In this document: piece by piece, positions 25,513 to 32,776 of the stretch | Layout of the letters: every line of letters starts with the position of its first letter | How positions within the stretch are numbered: position 1 is the stretch's first letter | Source of the DNA: Natrialbaceae archaeon Tc-Br11_E2g14 | GTDB lineage: Archaea; Halobacteriota; Halobacteria; Halobacteriales; Natrialbaceae | Reading direction: 5' to 3' | DNA: 56,897 nucleotides | NCBI GenBank assembly: GCA_001564275.1 | Contig: LKND01000007.1 | Coordinates: forward strand, 1 to 56,897 | Position numbers and translations under genes: made by a program | Notes under the pieces: model-generated | The model's database searches: none | What the model saw: only the letters and a program-made list of their open reading frames with translations | What the model was told of the DNA's origin: nothing

Positions 25513-25520
25513 TTTATATA
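25513..25520 (+). promoter_or_regulatory. TATA-like box of the NucS-N/zinc-finger gene
   Basis: TTTATATA lies 23-30 bp before the ATG at 25543. It is the cleanest TATA box in this part of the window and fixes the start of the downstream gene, excluding the in-frame ATG codons further upstream. Confidence 0.7.
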
Positions 25521-25542
25521 TCAGGACGGGACCAGACGGTCC

Positions 25543-26337
25543 ATGGTCGACGACACGATTCGGGTCCTCGCCGGGGACTGCACGGTCATCGCCGACGGCA
25601 CCGATCGCAGCGAGTACAGGGGGCGCGTGACGACGGTGATCAAGCCCGACAACACCGTCCTCGTCCACGACGTCGACGGCTACCAGCCCGTCGCCTGGCT
25701 CACCCGGGCCGACAGCGTCTCGAGTGAGCAAGACGGTGACTTCACGCTGGTCGCGAACAAGGGGACCCAGACCCTGCGGGTGGCTGCCCACGACCAGGAC
25801 GGCTTCGCCAGCTATTCGGCCTCGAGCGCCGGCGTGCCCGTCGGCGAGTGCCCGAACGAGGAGTGTACCGGCGTGCTCGTTCGCTCGAACGGCGTCCACT
25901 GCGTCGATTGCGGCGACAGATACGCGATCCCGCGGGACGCGACCATTCGCGACGACCGCTGTGAGTGTGGTCTCCCCCGGATGCGCGTCGAGCGGGGCCT
26001 GGCCTTCCACGTCTGTCTCGATCGGGGCTGTGAATCGCTCGACGACGCCGTCACGGAGGCCTTCGATCGTGAGTGGGAGTGTCCGAACTGCGAGGGTGAC
26101 CTGCTGGTGCTCCGTCGGGGCGGTCTCATCGCTGGCTGTGAGCACTACCCCGACTGCGATACCGGGTTCGTCATCCCAACCGGCGTGGTGGACGGCGAAT
26201 GTGCCTGCGGACTTCCCACGTTCGAAACCGCCACTGGCAGGCGGTGTCTCGACGCCACCTGTGATCGAGTCAGGGTCTCGGGCGGGGAAGACGACGCAGT
26301 GGACTCAACCCCGTCGACTGTAGGGCCCTCGTCGTGA
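25543..26337 (+). CDS. NucS N-terminal domain fused to topoisomerase C4 zinc fingers
   Basis: This 264-residue protein has two recognisable parts. Residues 1-75 resemble the DNA-binding/dimerisation N domain of endonuclease NucS/EndoMS (IRVLAGDCTVIADG, SEYRGRVTTVIKPDNTVLVH, then GYQPVAWLTRAD). From about residue 100 onward are repeated Cys motifs of the topoisomerase-IA C4 type: CPNEECTGVLVRSN...CVDCG, CECGLPRMRVERG...C, CPNCEGDLLVLRRGG...GCEHYPDCD, and CACGLP...C. The NucS nuclease domain is absent. It is therefore predicted to bind DNA, perhaps single strands, branches or mismatches, without cutting it. The leaderless start at 25543 is set by the TATA box at 25513-25520. endA starts 96 bp downstream. 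Confidence 0.85.
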   Translation: MVDDTIRVLAGDCTVIADGTDRSEYRGRVTTVIKPDNTVLVHDVDGYQPVAWLTRADSVSSEQDGDFTLVANKGTQTLRVAAHDQDGFASYSASSAGVPVGECPNEECTGVLVRSNGVHCVDCGDRYAIPRDATIRDDRCECGLPRMRVERGLAFHVCLDRGCESLDDAVTEAFDREWECPNCEGDLLVLRRGGLIAGCEHYPDCDTGFVIPTGVVDGECACGLPTFETATGRRCLDATCDRVRVSGGEDDAVDSTPSTVGPSS

Positions 26338-26433
26338 GGGCTGTGCGAGTTGGTACTCTGTGCCCGTCACTACGAACGCGCCACGACCACACGATTCCGC
26401 AGGCGCTTTGTGTCCACCCACGGACCATCGACC

Positions 26434-27531
26434 ATGACACTCGAGGGTCGGTTCGACGGCGAGGTCGTCCGCGTGGCGGGGGACGCCCGCCAGCGGTTTC
26501 ACGACGCACGCGGCTACGGCTATCCGCTCGAGGGCAACGAGATCGCGCTCGCGCCGGTCGAGGCCGCCCACCTCCTCTTTCGGGAGGATCTCTCGGGAGT
26601 CGTCGACGAACCCGCTGGCGGCGCAGTTCGCGGCTTTCGGGCGTTCCTCTCCCGGGAACCCACACCGAGTCCCGACTTCGGCATCCGTTTTCTGGTCTAC
26701 GCGGATCTCCGGTCGCGGGGATTCTACCTCGCGCCGGCTCGCGAACCATGGGTGGCCGATCCCCCGCACGCCGCCGACCTCGTCGTCTTTCCCCGCGGCA
26801 AGGGTCCGGCCGATGGCGAGATCCAGTACGGCCTCCGCGTCGTCGGCGAACGGACGGACCTGCCGGCAACGGCGCTGCTCGAGGATGGCGCCACCCGTTC
26901 CAGCGACGATCCGGACGGAGTCACGAACGCGCTCGCCGTAGTCGATGAGGAAAGCGAGATCACGTACTTCGAACGACGTCGACCCACCTTCGACGGCACC
27001 AGCGCGAGCGAACTCCCGTCGGGCCTCGAGGCGGATCTCCTCGAGGATCGGGTCATCTGCTGGGATCCGCCGGTATCGCTCTACGAGCGGACGTTCTACG
27101 GCCAGCCACTCGAGGGTCGGGAGTACGACGAGCCGACCCTGCAGTGTTCGCTGGTGGAGGCGGCCCACCTCGCTGAGGCCGGCGCGATCGACCTCGATCC
27201 CGAGACGGTGCACGCGAGAGGGCGTGCTGTCGAGGGCGATCGGTTCGACCGCCGTTTTGCCGTCTACGCCCACCTCCGTGCGGCGGGCGTGGTCCCCAAG
27301 ACCGGATACAAGTTCGGGGCGGACTTCCGGACCTACGACGCCGTCACGAACGTCGACGACCTGGCGCACTCCGAACGGCTGGTCCGGGTGTTGCCCGCCG
27401 ACCACGTCTTCGAACCACGTGATCTGTCCCTCGACGTCAGACTGGCCCACGGGGTGCGCAAGACGATGGTGTTCGGCCTCGTCGACGACGGCGTCGTCGA
27501 GTGGGTCAGCCTCGAGCGGTTGACGCCCTGA
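26434..27531 (+). CDS. endA: tRNA-splicing endonuclease
   Basis: EndA cuts introns from pre-tRNA at the bulge-helix-bulge motif. The 365-residue protein is the double-length haloarchaeal form, two repeats of the EndA fold. The N-terminal repeat (about 1-165) is degenerate. The C-terminal repeat has the catalytic set: Tyr in VVPKTGYKFGADFRTY, His in DDLAHSERLVRVL and Lys in GVRKTMVFGLV near the end. Repeated YPLEGNEIALAPVEAAHLL and QPLEGREYDEP...SLVEAAHLA show the internal duplication. The ATG at 26434 begins MTLEGRFDGEVVRV, the normal family start; the frame upstream to 26350 is rejected. trpS lies two genes downstream, and in haloarchaea the intron of tRNA-Trp is a classic EndA substrate. 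Confidence 0.93.
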   Translation: MTLEGRFDGEVVRVAGDARQRFHDARGYGYPLEGNEIALAPVEAAHLLFREDLSGVVDEPAGGAVRGFRAFLSREPTPSPDFGIRFLVYADLRSRGFYLAPAREPWVADPPHAADLVVFPRGKGPADGEIQYGLRVVGERTDLPATALLEDGATRSSDDPDGVTNALAVVDEESEITYFERRRPTFDGTSASELPSGLEADLLEDRVICWDPPVSLYERTFYGQPLEGREYDEPTLQCSLVEAAHLAEAGAIDLDPETVHARGRAVEGDRFDRRFAVYAHLRAAGVVPKTGYKFGADFRTYDAVTNVDDLAHSERLVRVLPADHVFEPRDLSLDVRLAHGVRKTMVFGLVDDGVVEWVSLERLTP

Positions 27532-27580
27532 CCCGGGAGTCGTCGTGGGCGGGCCTCCAGGCAACCCACGGGTGCGACAA

Positions 27581-27587
27581 CCTATAT
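27581..27587 (+). promoter_or_regulatory. TATA-like box of the histidine kinase gene
   Basis: CCTATAT lies about 26-32 bp before the ATG at 27613. The ATG at 27586 overlaps this box, so it cannot be the start of translation on the same transcript. Confidence 0.6.
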
Positions 27588-27612
27588 GTCGCTGTGGCAG
27601 AATGCTTCGTCA

Positions 27613-29181
27613 ATGGCAACCCCCGCCCAGGAAGTGGCGACCGTCCTCGTCGGCGGCGATGGGACGTCGGACCTGGCACGCGTCCTCGAAGAGCGCCTCC
27701 CAGCGCGTGTACACCACCGGCCGACGGTCGAGGACTGCCTCGAGATGGCCGCGGACGGGGAGCGTCGCGTGGAGTGCCTCGTGATCGCGCCGACGAACGC
27801 CGCGCACGACGAACGGCTCACGGCGTACCTCCGGAACCGACGTGCGTTCTGCTCGGTGGTCCAGTACGTCACCGACAGCGTCGACCCGTGGCCGGCCGGG
27901 TCCGGCGAGCGACCGTATTGCCCACCGACGTTTCGGGCCTCGTCGACGGACGCGCTCGTCGAACACGTCGACTCGCTGCTCGCCCAACGGCGGCGCGAGC
28001 GAATCCTCGAGGCCCTCCAGCGAACGACGCCCGTGTTACACCGGGAGGAGACGCCCGAGGCCATCGCCGAGCGCTGCGTCGAGGTCGCGACCAACGTTCT
28101 CGGGTGGCCCTATACGACGGTGTTCGAACTCGGGGACGGCGGTACGCACTTCGAGATCGTTGCGACGACTGACGAGCGTCGCCAGCGCGGAGCCATCCCC
28201 GAGCGGATCCCGTTCGAGGAGTCCCTGTCCGGGATCGCCTACCAGCGCGGGCAACCGGTTGCGTTCGACGAGCATCTCGAGAACGCACTCGGCGACCACG
28301 AGGAGATCGACTTTCGGGACATCGGTGAAAGCGAGGTGCTCGACGACCCCGGCCACCCGATGAAGTCGGGGTTGATCGTGCCCCTGGGAACCTACGGCAC
28401 GCTCGGTATCGTCACCCCGGAGTCGGGGTCGCTGAGCGTCTCGGATTACCAGTTCGTGAGCATCCTCGCGGAAAACGCGACGGCCGCCCTCGAGCGAACC
28501 GAACGCGAGCAGGCCCTCGAGCGAGCGAACGAGCGCCTCGAGGCGTTCGCGGCGGTCCTCTCACACGACCTTCGGAACCCGCTTTCGGTCGCCAGCGGCA
28601 CCGTCGCGTTGCTCCGCGAGGAGTACGAAGACGACCGTCTCGAGACCGTCGAGGGAAGCCTCGAGCGGATGGACGACCTCATCGGCGACGTGTTGACGCT
28701 CGTTCGGGCGGACCTCGAAGCGGCGGAGTTCGAGTGGGTCTCCGTGGGGATGGCGGCGAAGGCGGCCTGGGATACCGTCGACACGAACTCGGCGACCCTC
28801 GAAGTCGATCCCGGGTCGCCGTCGGTGAAGGTCGCACCCGGGCCACTGCGTGAACTGCTCGAGAACGTGTTCGCGAACGCGGTCACCCACGCCGGCCCTG
28901 CCGTGGCCGTATCCGTCGAGGCGACCGATCGTGGATTCGCCATCGAAGACGACGGTCCAGGCGTCCCTGCGGCGGACCGCGAACGGATCTTCGAATACGG
29001 ACAGTCGGGAGACGAGGACGGCACAGGGCTGGGACTGGCGATCGTCCGGGAAATCGTGACCGCCTTCGAGTGGCGCGTCGAGGCGACCGACGGTTCCGGA
29101 GGTGGCCTTCGACTCGAGTTCTTGACCGATGTGCGGTCTCCTGGTGAACCGGCCCAGGTCGATCGCGGTGGAGATCCGTAG
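27613..29181 (+). CDS. GAF-domain sensor histidine kinase
   Basis: This 522-residue soluble kinase has a receiver-like N-terminal domain (about 8-120, apparently without a clear phosphoacceptor). A GAF domain follows (about 135-300; ending GLIVPLGTYGTLGIVTPES). Then come a HisKA dimerisation helix with the phosphorylated histidine (SHDLRNPLSVASG, near residue 318) and an HATPase domain with N box ENVFANAVTHAG, G1 EDDGPGVP and G2 GTGLGLAIV. There is no membrane segment, so it senses a cytoplasmic signal. No response regulator with an output is adjacent. It sits between endA and trpS with its own promoter, an unusual place. The start at 27613 follows from the TATA box. Confidence 0.9.
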   Translation: MATPAQEVATVLVGGDGTSDLARVLEERLPARVHHRPTVEDCLEMAADGERRVECLVIAPTNAAHDERLTAYLRNRRAFCSVVQYVTDSVDPWPAGSGERPYCPPTFRASSTDALVEHVDSLLAQRRRERILEALQRTTPVLHREETPEAIAERCVEVATNVLGWPYTTVFELGDGGTHFEIVATTDERRQRGAIPERIPFEESLSGIAYQRGQPVAFDEHLENALGDHEEIDFRDIGESEVLDDPGHPMKSGLIVPLGTYGTLGIVTPESGSLSVSDYQFVSILAENATAALERTEREQALERANERLEAFAAVLSHDLRNPLSVASGTVALLREEYEDDRLETVEGSLERMDDLIGDVLTLVRADLEAAEFEWVSVGMAAKAAWDTVDTNSATLEVDPGSPSVKVAPGPLRELLENVFANAVTHAGPAVAVSVEATDRGFAIEDDGPGVPAADRERIFEYGQSGDEDGTGLGLAIVREIVTAFEWRVEATDGSGGGLRLEFLTDVRSPGEPAQVDRGGDP

Positions 29182-29264
29182 GCTGTGAGTACGCCTGAAC
29201 GTCCACGCGAACGCCTGACACAGGAAGCGAAGGTTTTTGCGCGGCCGGGGACCAACCCGGAGTA

Positions 29265-30866
29265 ATGACCGGAGACCGAGACCGACTCGAGGAACCGCGA
29301 ACGGATGGCGGGACTGCTGGAGCCGACGAGGTCGCCCTCGATCCCTGGGGTTCCTCGACGGTCTCCGACTACCGGAAGCTGTTCGAGGAGTTCGGCATCG
29401 AGTCCTTCGAGGCGCTCTTGGACGAGGTTCCCCATCCCCACTATCTGATGCGCCGTGGGGTCATCTTCGGCCACCGCGAGTACCGGGACGTCGTCGAGGC
29501 GATGCAGGACGACGATCCGTTCGCCGTCCTCTCGGGGTTCATGCCCACCGGGGACCCACACATCGGTCACAAGCTCGTCTTCGACGAGATCATCTGGCAC
29601 CAGGAACGTGGCGGGGACGCCTACGCACTGATCGCAGACCTCGAGGCCCACTCGGCGCGGGGACTCTCCTGGGACGAGATCGACGAGCACGCCGAAAACT
29701 ACCTGCTCTCGCTGCTGGCCCTCGGATTCGACCCCGAGGCGGGCACCCTCTACCGGCAGTCGACCAACCGGGCGGTCCAGGATCTGGCGTTCGAACTCGG
29801 GAGCGAGGCCAACTACTCGGAACTGCAGGCGATTTACGGCTTCGACGGCGAGACCGACGTCTCCCACATGCAGTCGGTCGTCACCCAGATGGCCGACATC
29901 TGCTACCCCCAGCTCGAGACGCCCAAACCGACGGTGATCCCCGTCGGCCCCGACCAGGATCCCCACGTTCGCCTGGCGCGGGACCTGGCCTCTCGGATGC
30001 GGTTTTTCGGCGTGACGACGGCCTACGCGAGCTTCGAGGCGACCGCGGCGGAACTCGAGGTGGTCCGAGCTGCCTATCACGCGCGGGAGACGTACGCCGA
30101 GGAGCCGACGACGCCGCGCTGTATCGAGGCCGCCGAGTGGCTCGCCGAGACCGGCGTCGAGGGGCTGGCGGCGCTCGAGGGCGGGACCGAGGATACTGCG
30201 GGACCCGAGCAAAGAACCCTCGAGTCCGCTATCTCGAGACTCGAGAATGCCGGCATGGAGCCGCTGCGGCCCCGAACTCGGTTCCTGAACCGACGAGCGA
30301 CCGCGGAGGCGTTCGAGGGACTGATCGAGGCCGTCGAGGGCGAAAAGCGGGTCTTCGACGAACACGTCGACGCCTTCGACCTGGACCGCGTCGCAGCCGA
30401 GGACCTGGCTCGGGAGGTCGAACTCGAGTACGGTGGCTACGGCTTTCGCCTGCCGTCGTCGATCTATCACCGGTTCATGACGGGGCTCACGGGTGGCAAG
30501 ATGTCCTCGTCGATTCCGGCGAGTCACATCTCGTTGCTCGACGACCCAGCGGTAGGGTACGACAAGGTGAAGTCCGCCACGACCGGTGGGCGGGAAACCG
30601 CCGAGAAACAGCGTGAACTCGGGGGGAAAGCCGACGAGTGTCCCGTCTACGAGCTGTACGCCTACCTCCTGGCGGGTGACGACGACGAGTTCGCCAAATT
30701 GGTCTACGACGAGTGTGTCGGCGGCGAGCGCCTCTGTGGCGATTGCAAGGAGCAGGCCGCCCAGCTCATGCGGGAGTTCCTGGCCGACCACCAGGAGAAA
30801 CGCGAGGAGGTCGCCGAGTTGCTCGAGGCCGCGGATATCGACCTCGAGTCCGATCGGCGGGGGTAG
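29265..30866 (+). CDS. trpS: Tryptophan--tRNA ligase
   Basis: This 533-residue class I aminoacyl-tRNA synthetase charges tRNA-Trp. The HIGH motif appears as GDPHIGHK (about residue 95), preceded by the family FMPTG, and the KMSKS loop is GGKMSSSIPASH (about residue 405). The archaeal/eukaryotic-type C-terminal helical domain includes CGDCKEQAAQLMREFL. Between them is a lengthened, Glu-rich insertion (about 260-340) typical of the larger haloarchaeal form. The N-terminal 30 residues are acidic and disordered. The stop codon falls inside a 17-bp direct repeat (30861-30877 and 30887-30903). Confidence 0.95.
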   Translation: MTGDRDRLEEPRTDGGTAGADEVALDPWGSSTVSDYRKLFEEFGIESFEALLDEVPHPHYLMRRGVIFGHREYRDVVEAMQDDDPFAVLSGFMPTGDPHIGHKLVFDEIIWHQERGGDAYALIADLEAHSARGLSWDEIDEHAENYLLSLLALGFDPEAGTLYRQSTNRAVQDLAFELGSEANYSELQAIYGFDGETDVSHMQSVVTQMADICYPQLETPKPTVIPVGPDQDPHVRLARDLASRMRFFGVTTAYASFEATAAELEVVRAAYHARETYAEEPTTPRCIEAAEWLAETGVEGLAALEGGTEDTAGPEQRTLESAISRLENAGMEPLRPRTRFLNRRATAEAFEGLIEAVEGEKRVFDEHVDAFDLDRVAAEDLAREVELEYGGYGFRLPSSIYHRFMTGLTGGKMSSSIPASHISLLDDPAVGYDKVKSATTGGRETAEKQRELGGKADECPVYELYAYLLAGDDDEFAKLVYDECVGGERLCGDCKEQAAQLMREFLADHQEKREEVAELLEAADIDLESDRRG

Positions 30867-30903
30867 GGTCTCGAGTCGTTTCGTTTGGGTAGGGTCTCGA
30901 GTC
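30861..30903. repeat. 17-bp direct repeat spanning the trpS stop codon
   Basis: GGGTAGGGTCTCGAGTC occurs at 30861-30877 and again at 30887-30903, a 26-bp period. The first copy contains the trpS TAG. This looks like a small duplication or slippage event in the 3' end of the gene. No function is evident. Confidence 0.6.
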
Positions 30904-31111
30904 TAATCGTCGAGATTCTCGAGTCGGATCCATGCGAGAAGGCCCCAATCCCAGCGAGATCCATCGGTAGATCGCTCGATACTACAGAAACCGAAGTTTG
31001 GTGGGTAGCCAATGATACAGAAACCGAAGTGCTAGAGGAGACCAAGGCTACAGAACGTGTAGTGACTCCAACTACCGCAGTCACGGGAAACGGCTTGTCG
31101 CCGACTCGAGC
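30867..31111. other. Intergenic region with a second direct repeat
   Basis: I see no gene in this 245-bp gap between convergent genes. A perfect 15-bp direct repeat, TACAGAAACCGAAGT, occurs at 30983-30997 and 31016-31030. A weaker related stretch, TACAGAACG, lies at about 31049. The composition is less GC-rich than the flanking genes. Confidence 0.5.
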
Positions 31112-31576
31112 CTAGAAGTCCGGTAAATCCTCCGGCGGTTCGTACTCGGCCTCCCAGGTGATGTAGTCGTCCTTGAGAATCTCACAGACCAGTTGCCCGA
31201 ACTCGGTGAGTTCGGCGTTGATCGAGGAGACGGTCCCCCAGGACTGCAAGCCCGGATGGTACTCGCGGGCTTGCCAGTCCTCGGGTATCCCGGGGGCGTG
31301 ATAGCCCACGCGGTCTGCAAAATCGTCCCAAAAGAAGTCGAACTCGGCGAATAGGCCGAGGTCCGTCGCGATCTCGAACGCCTGGGCCTCGAGGTCGCTG
31401 TCCCCCTTCCAGCGCTCGAAGGCCTCCTCCCAGGCCCCGTCCTCGAGGAACTCCTGCAGTTCCTCCCGGCGGTAATCGATGTCGTCCGTGTCGCCCGAAA
31501 TGGTCGCGTCCTCGTATTCGTTCGGATCGACGTACGTGAGTTCCGGCGGTTCGGGGGGCTCGACCTCGAGTGTCAT
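31112..31576 (-). CDS. Uncharacterised acidic haloarchaeal protein
   Basis: This 154-residue, strongly acidic and Trp/Phe-rich soluble protein has a disordered, Pro/Glu-rich N terminus (MTLEVEPPEPPELTYVDPNE). A helical core follows (REELQEFLEDGAWEEAFERW, IATDLGLFAEFDFFWDDFAD), and the end YITWEAEYEPPEDLPDF. I do not recognise a named family. The start at 31576 (ATG) is chosen because the frame upstream, open to 31816, only translates the tandem repeats at 31651-31710 into His/Thr-rich nonsense. It is monocistronic and converges on trpS. Confidence 0.75.
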   Translation of the reverse strand: MTLEVEPPEPPELTYVDPNEYEDATISGDTDDIDYRREELQEFLEDGAWEEAFERWKGDSDLEAQAFEIATDLGLFAEFDFFWDDFADRVGYHAPGIPEDWQAREYHPGLQSWGTVSSINAELTEFGQLVCEILKDDYITWEAEYEPPEDLPDF

Positions 31577-31650
31577 GGGGAGGGGTAGGAGTGGCTCGAG
31601 GATAAGAATTGAGGACGCGTCGCGTGTGTCGTTGGTTTCCAGGGCTGGGT

Positions 31651-31710
31651 GGGTGGTGTCGTGAGTGCAGTGGTGTATGGGGGTGGTGTCGTGAGTGCAG
31701 TGGTGGATAG
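31651..31710. repeat. Two tandem copies of a 30-bp repeat
   Basis: Units at 31651-31680 and 31681-31710 match at 28 of 30 positions; both begin GGGTGGTGTCGTGAGTGCAG. They lie 75-135 bp upstream of the minus-strand gene at 31112-31576 and next to the 26-bp repeat array. Confidence 0.7.
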
Positions 31711-31768
31711 AAGGGAGTCCGGATCGGTAGCCACCACGCTGAAAGCCCCTTTCAGTCCCACCCGACGC

Positions 31769-31872
31769 GGTGGTCTGGTGCGGGTGCCATCGGCGGTGGG
31801 TTGGTGAAGGTGCCATCGGTGGCGGTTCGATGAGAGTTCCTTCGGCGGTGGATTAGTGAGAGTGCCATCGCA
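31769..31872. repeat. Four tandem copies of a degenerate 26-bp repeat
   Basis: Units are at 31769-31794, 31795-31820, 31821-31846 and 31847-31872, consensus GGYGGNTNRGTGNRGGTGCC followed by ATCGGC. Spacing is exact with no unique spacers, so this is a minisatellite-like array and not a CRISPR. It lies in the 414-bp gap between the divergent genes at 31112-31576 and 31991-32770, which otherwise shows no gene. Its role is unknown; candidates are regulator binding sites or replication slippage. Confidence 0.7.
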
Positions 31873-31990
31873 GATGGTGTGACGACCATGCGAGCGAGCG
31901 ATAGGCGAGCACACCGATCGTCCGCTCGAGCAACCGGTCATCCCCGCACGCTCCCGAACGCTCAACCCCCTCGAGACCCCCTGGTTGAAT

Positions 31991-32770
31991 ATGAACTACG
32001 ACGCGGTCATCCTCGACGTCGACGGCACCATCGTCCGGGGCGAGCAGTTGCTCGCGGGGGCCCCGGACGGGATTCGAGCGATCGACGACGCCGGCTGCAA
32101 GCGACTCCTCTTCTCGAACAATCCCACGCGCGGGGCGGCCCACTACCGGGAACGGTTGGCGGCCCACGACCTCACAGTCGACCCCGAGAACGTCCTCACC
32201 TCCGCCACCGTCAGCGCCGCGTACCTCGCGGACGAACATCCCACGGACCCAATCTACGTCGTCGGCGAACCCCGCCTCCGGGCCATCCTCGAGGACGCCG
32301 GGCTCACACTCACCGACGAACCCACGAGCGCGGCCGTCGTCCTCGGCTCCATCGACCGCGACCTCACCTACGCGGCCCTCGAGGCGGCCATCCCGGCCCT
32401 CCAGGCCGCCGAGGCGTTCTATGGGACCGATCCGGACGTCATCATCCCCACCGGATCCGGAATGAGCCCCGGCTCCGGGGCCGTGATCGGCTCGCTCGAG
32501 GCGATGGCCGGTCGCGAGGTCGACGCCATGCTGGGCAAACCCTCACAAATTGCCGCCGAGGCCGCCCTCGAGCGGCTGGCGGTCCCACCGGAGCGAACAC
32601 TGATGATCGGCGACCGCCTGAACACCGACGTCGAACTCGGCCGACGCGCCGGTATGGACACCGCCCTCGTGACCACGGGCGTCATGGATCGTGACGATGT
32701 GGCCGCGGCCGAATACGAGCCCACCTACGTCCTCGACTCGCTCGCGGGGCTCGCTGGCGTTCTCGAGTGA
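31991..32770 (+). CDS. HAD-superfamily (NagD/PGP-like) phosphatase
   Basis: This 259-residue hydrolase is of the HAD IIA type. Motif I is the nucleophile-containing AVILDVDGTIVRG. Motif II is in LLFSNNPTRGAAHY, followed by the C2A cap domain (about 80-180). Motif III Lys is in LGKPSQIAAEA and motif IV is MIGDRLNTDVELGRRAGMD. Relatives dephosphorylate small phosphosugars, phosphoglycolate, p-nitrophenyl phosphate or UMP; the substrate here is unknown. The ATG at 31991 is preferred to the TTG at 31985 because family members start directly with MNYDAVILDVDG. It is convergent with the photolyase gene, 6 bp apart. Confidence 0.9.
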   Translation: MNYDAVILDVDGTIVRGEQLLAGAPDGIRAIDDAGCKRLLFSNNPTRGAAHYRERLAAHDLTVDPENVLTSATVSAAYLADEHPTDPIYVVGEPRLRAILEDAGLTLTDEPTSAAVVLGSIDRDLTYAALEAAIPALQAAEAFYGTDPDVIIPTGSGMSPGSGAVIGSLEAMAGREVDAMLGKPSQIAAEAALERLAVPPERTLMIGDRLNTDVELGRRAGMDTALVTTGVMDRDDVAAAEYEPTYVLDSLAGLAGVLE

Positions 32771-32776
32771 GCGAGT

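Noticed and set aside
28446-30791. 781-codon minus-strand open frame
   Set aside because: It is antisense to the histidine kinase and trpS, both of which have complete motifs.
31577-31816. N-terminal extension of the gene at 31112-31576
   Set aside because: It only translates the tandem repeats into HHCTHDTT-like text; the ATG at 31576 begins sensible protein sequence.
31651-31872. CRISPR array
   Set aside because: Repeat units are directly adjacent with no unique spacers, and no cas genes are present.
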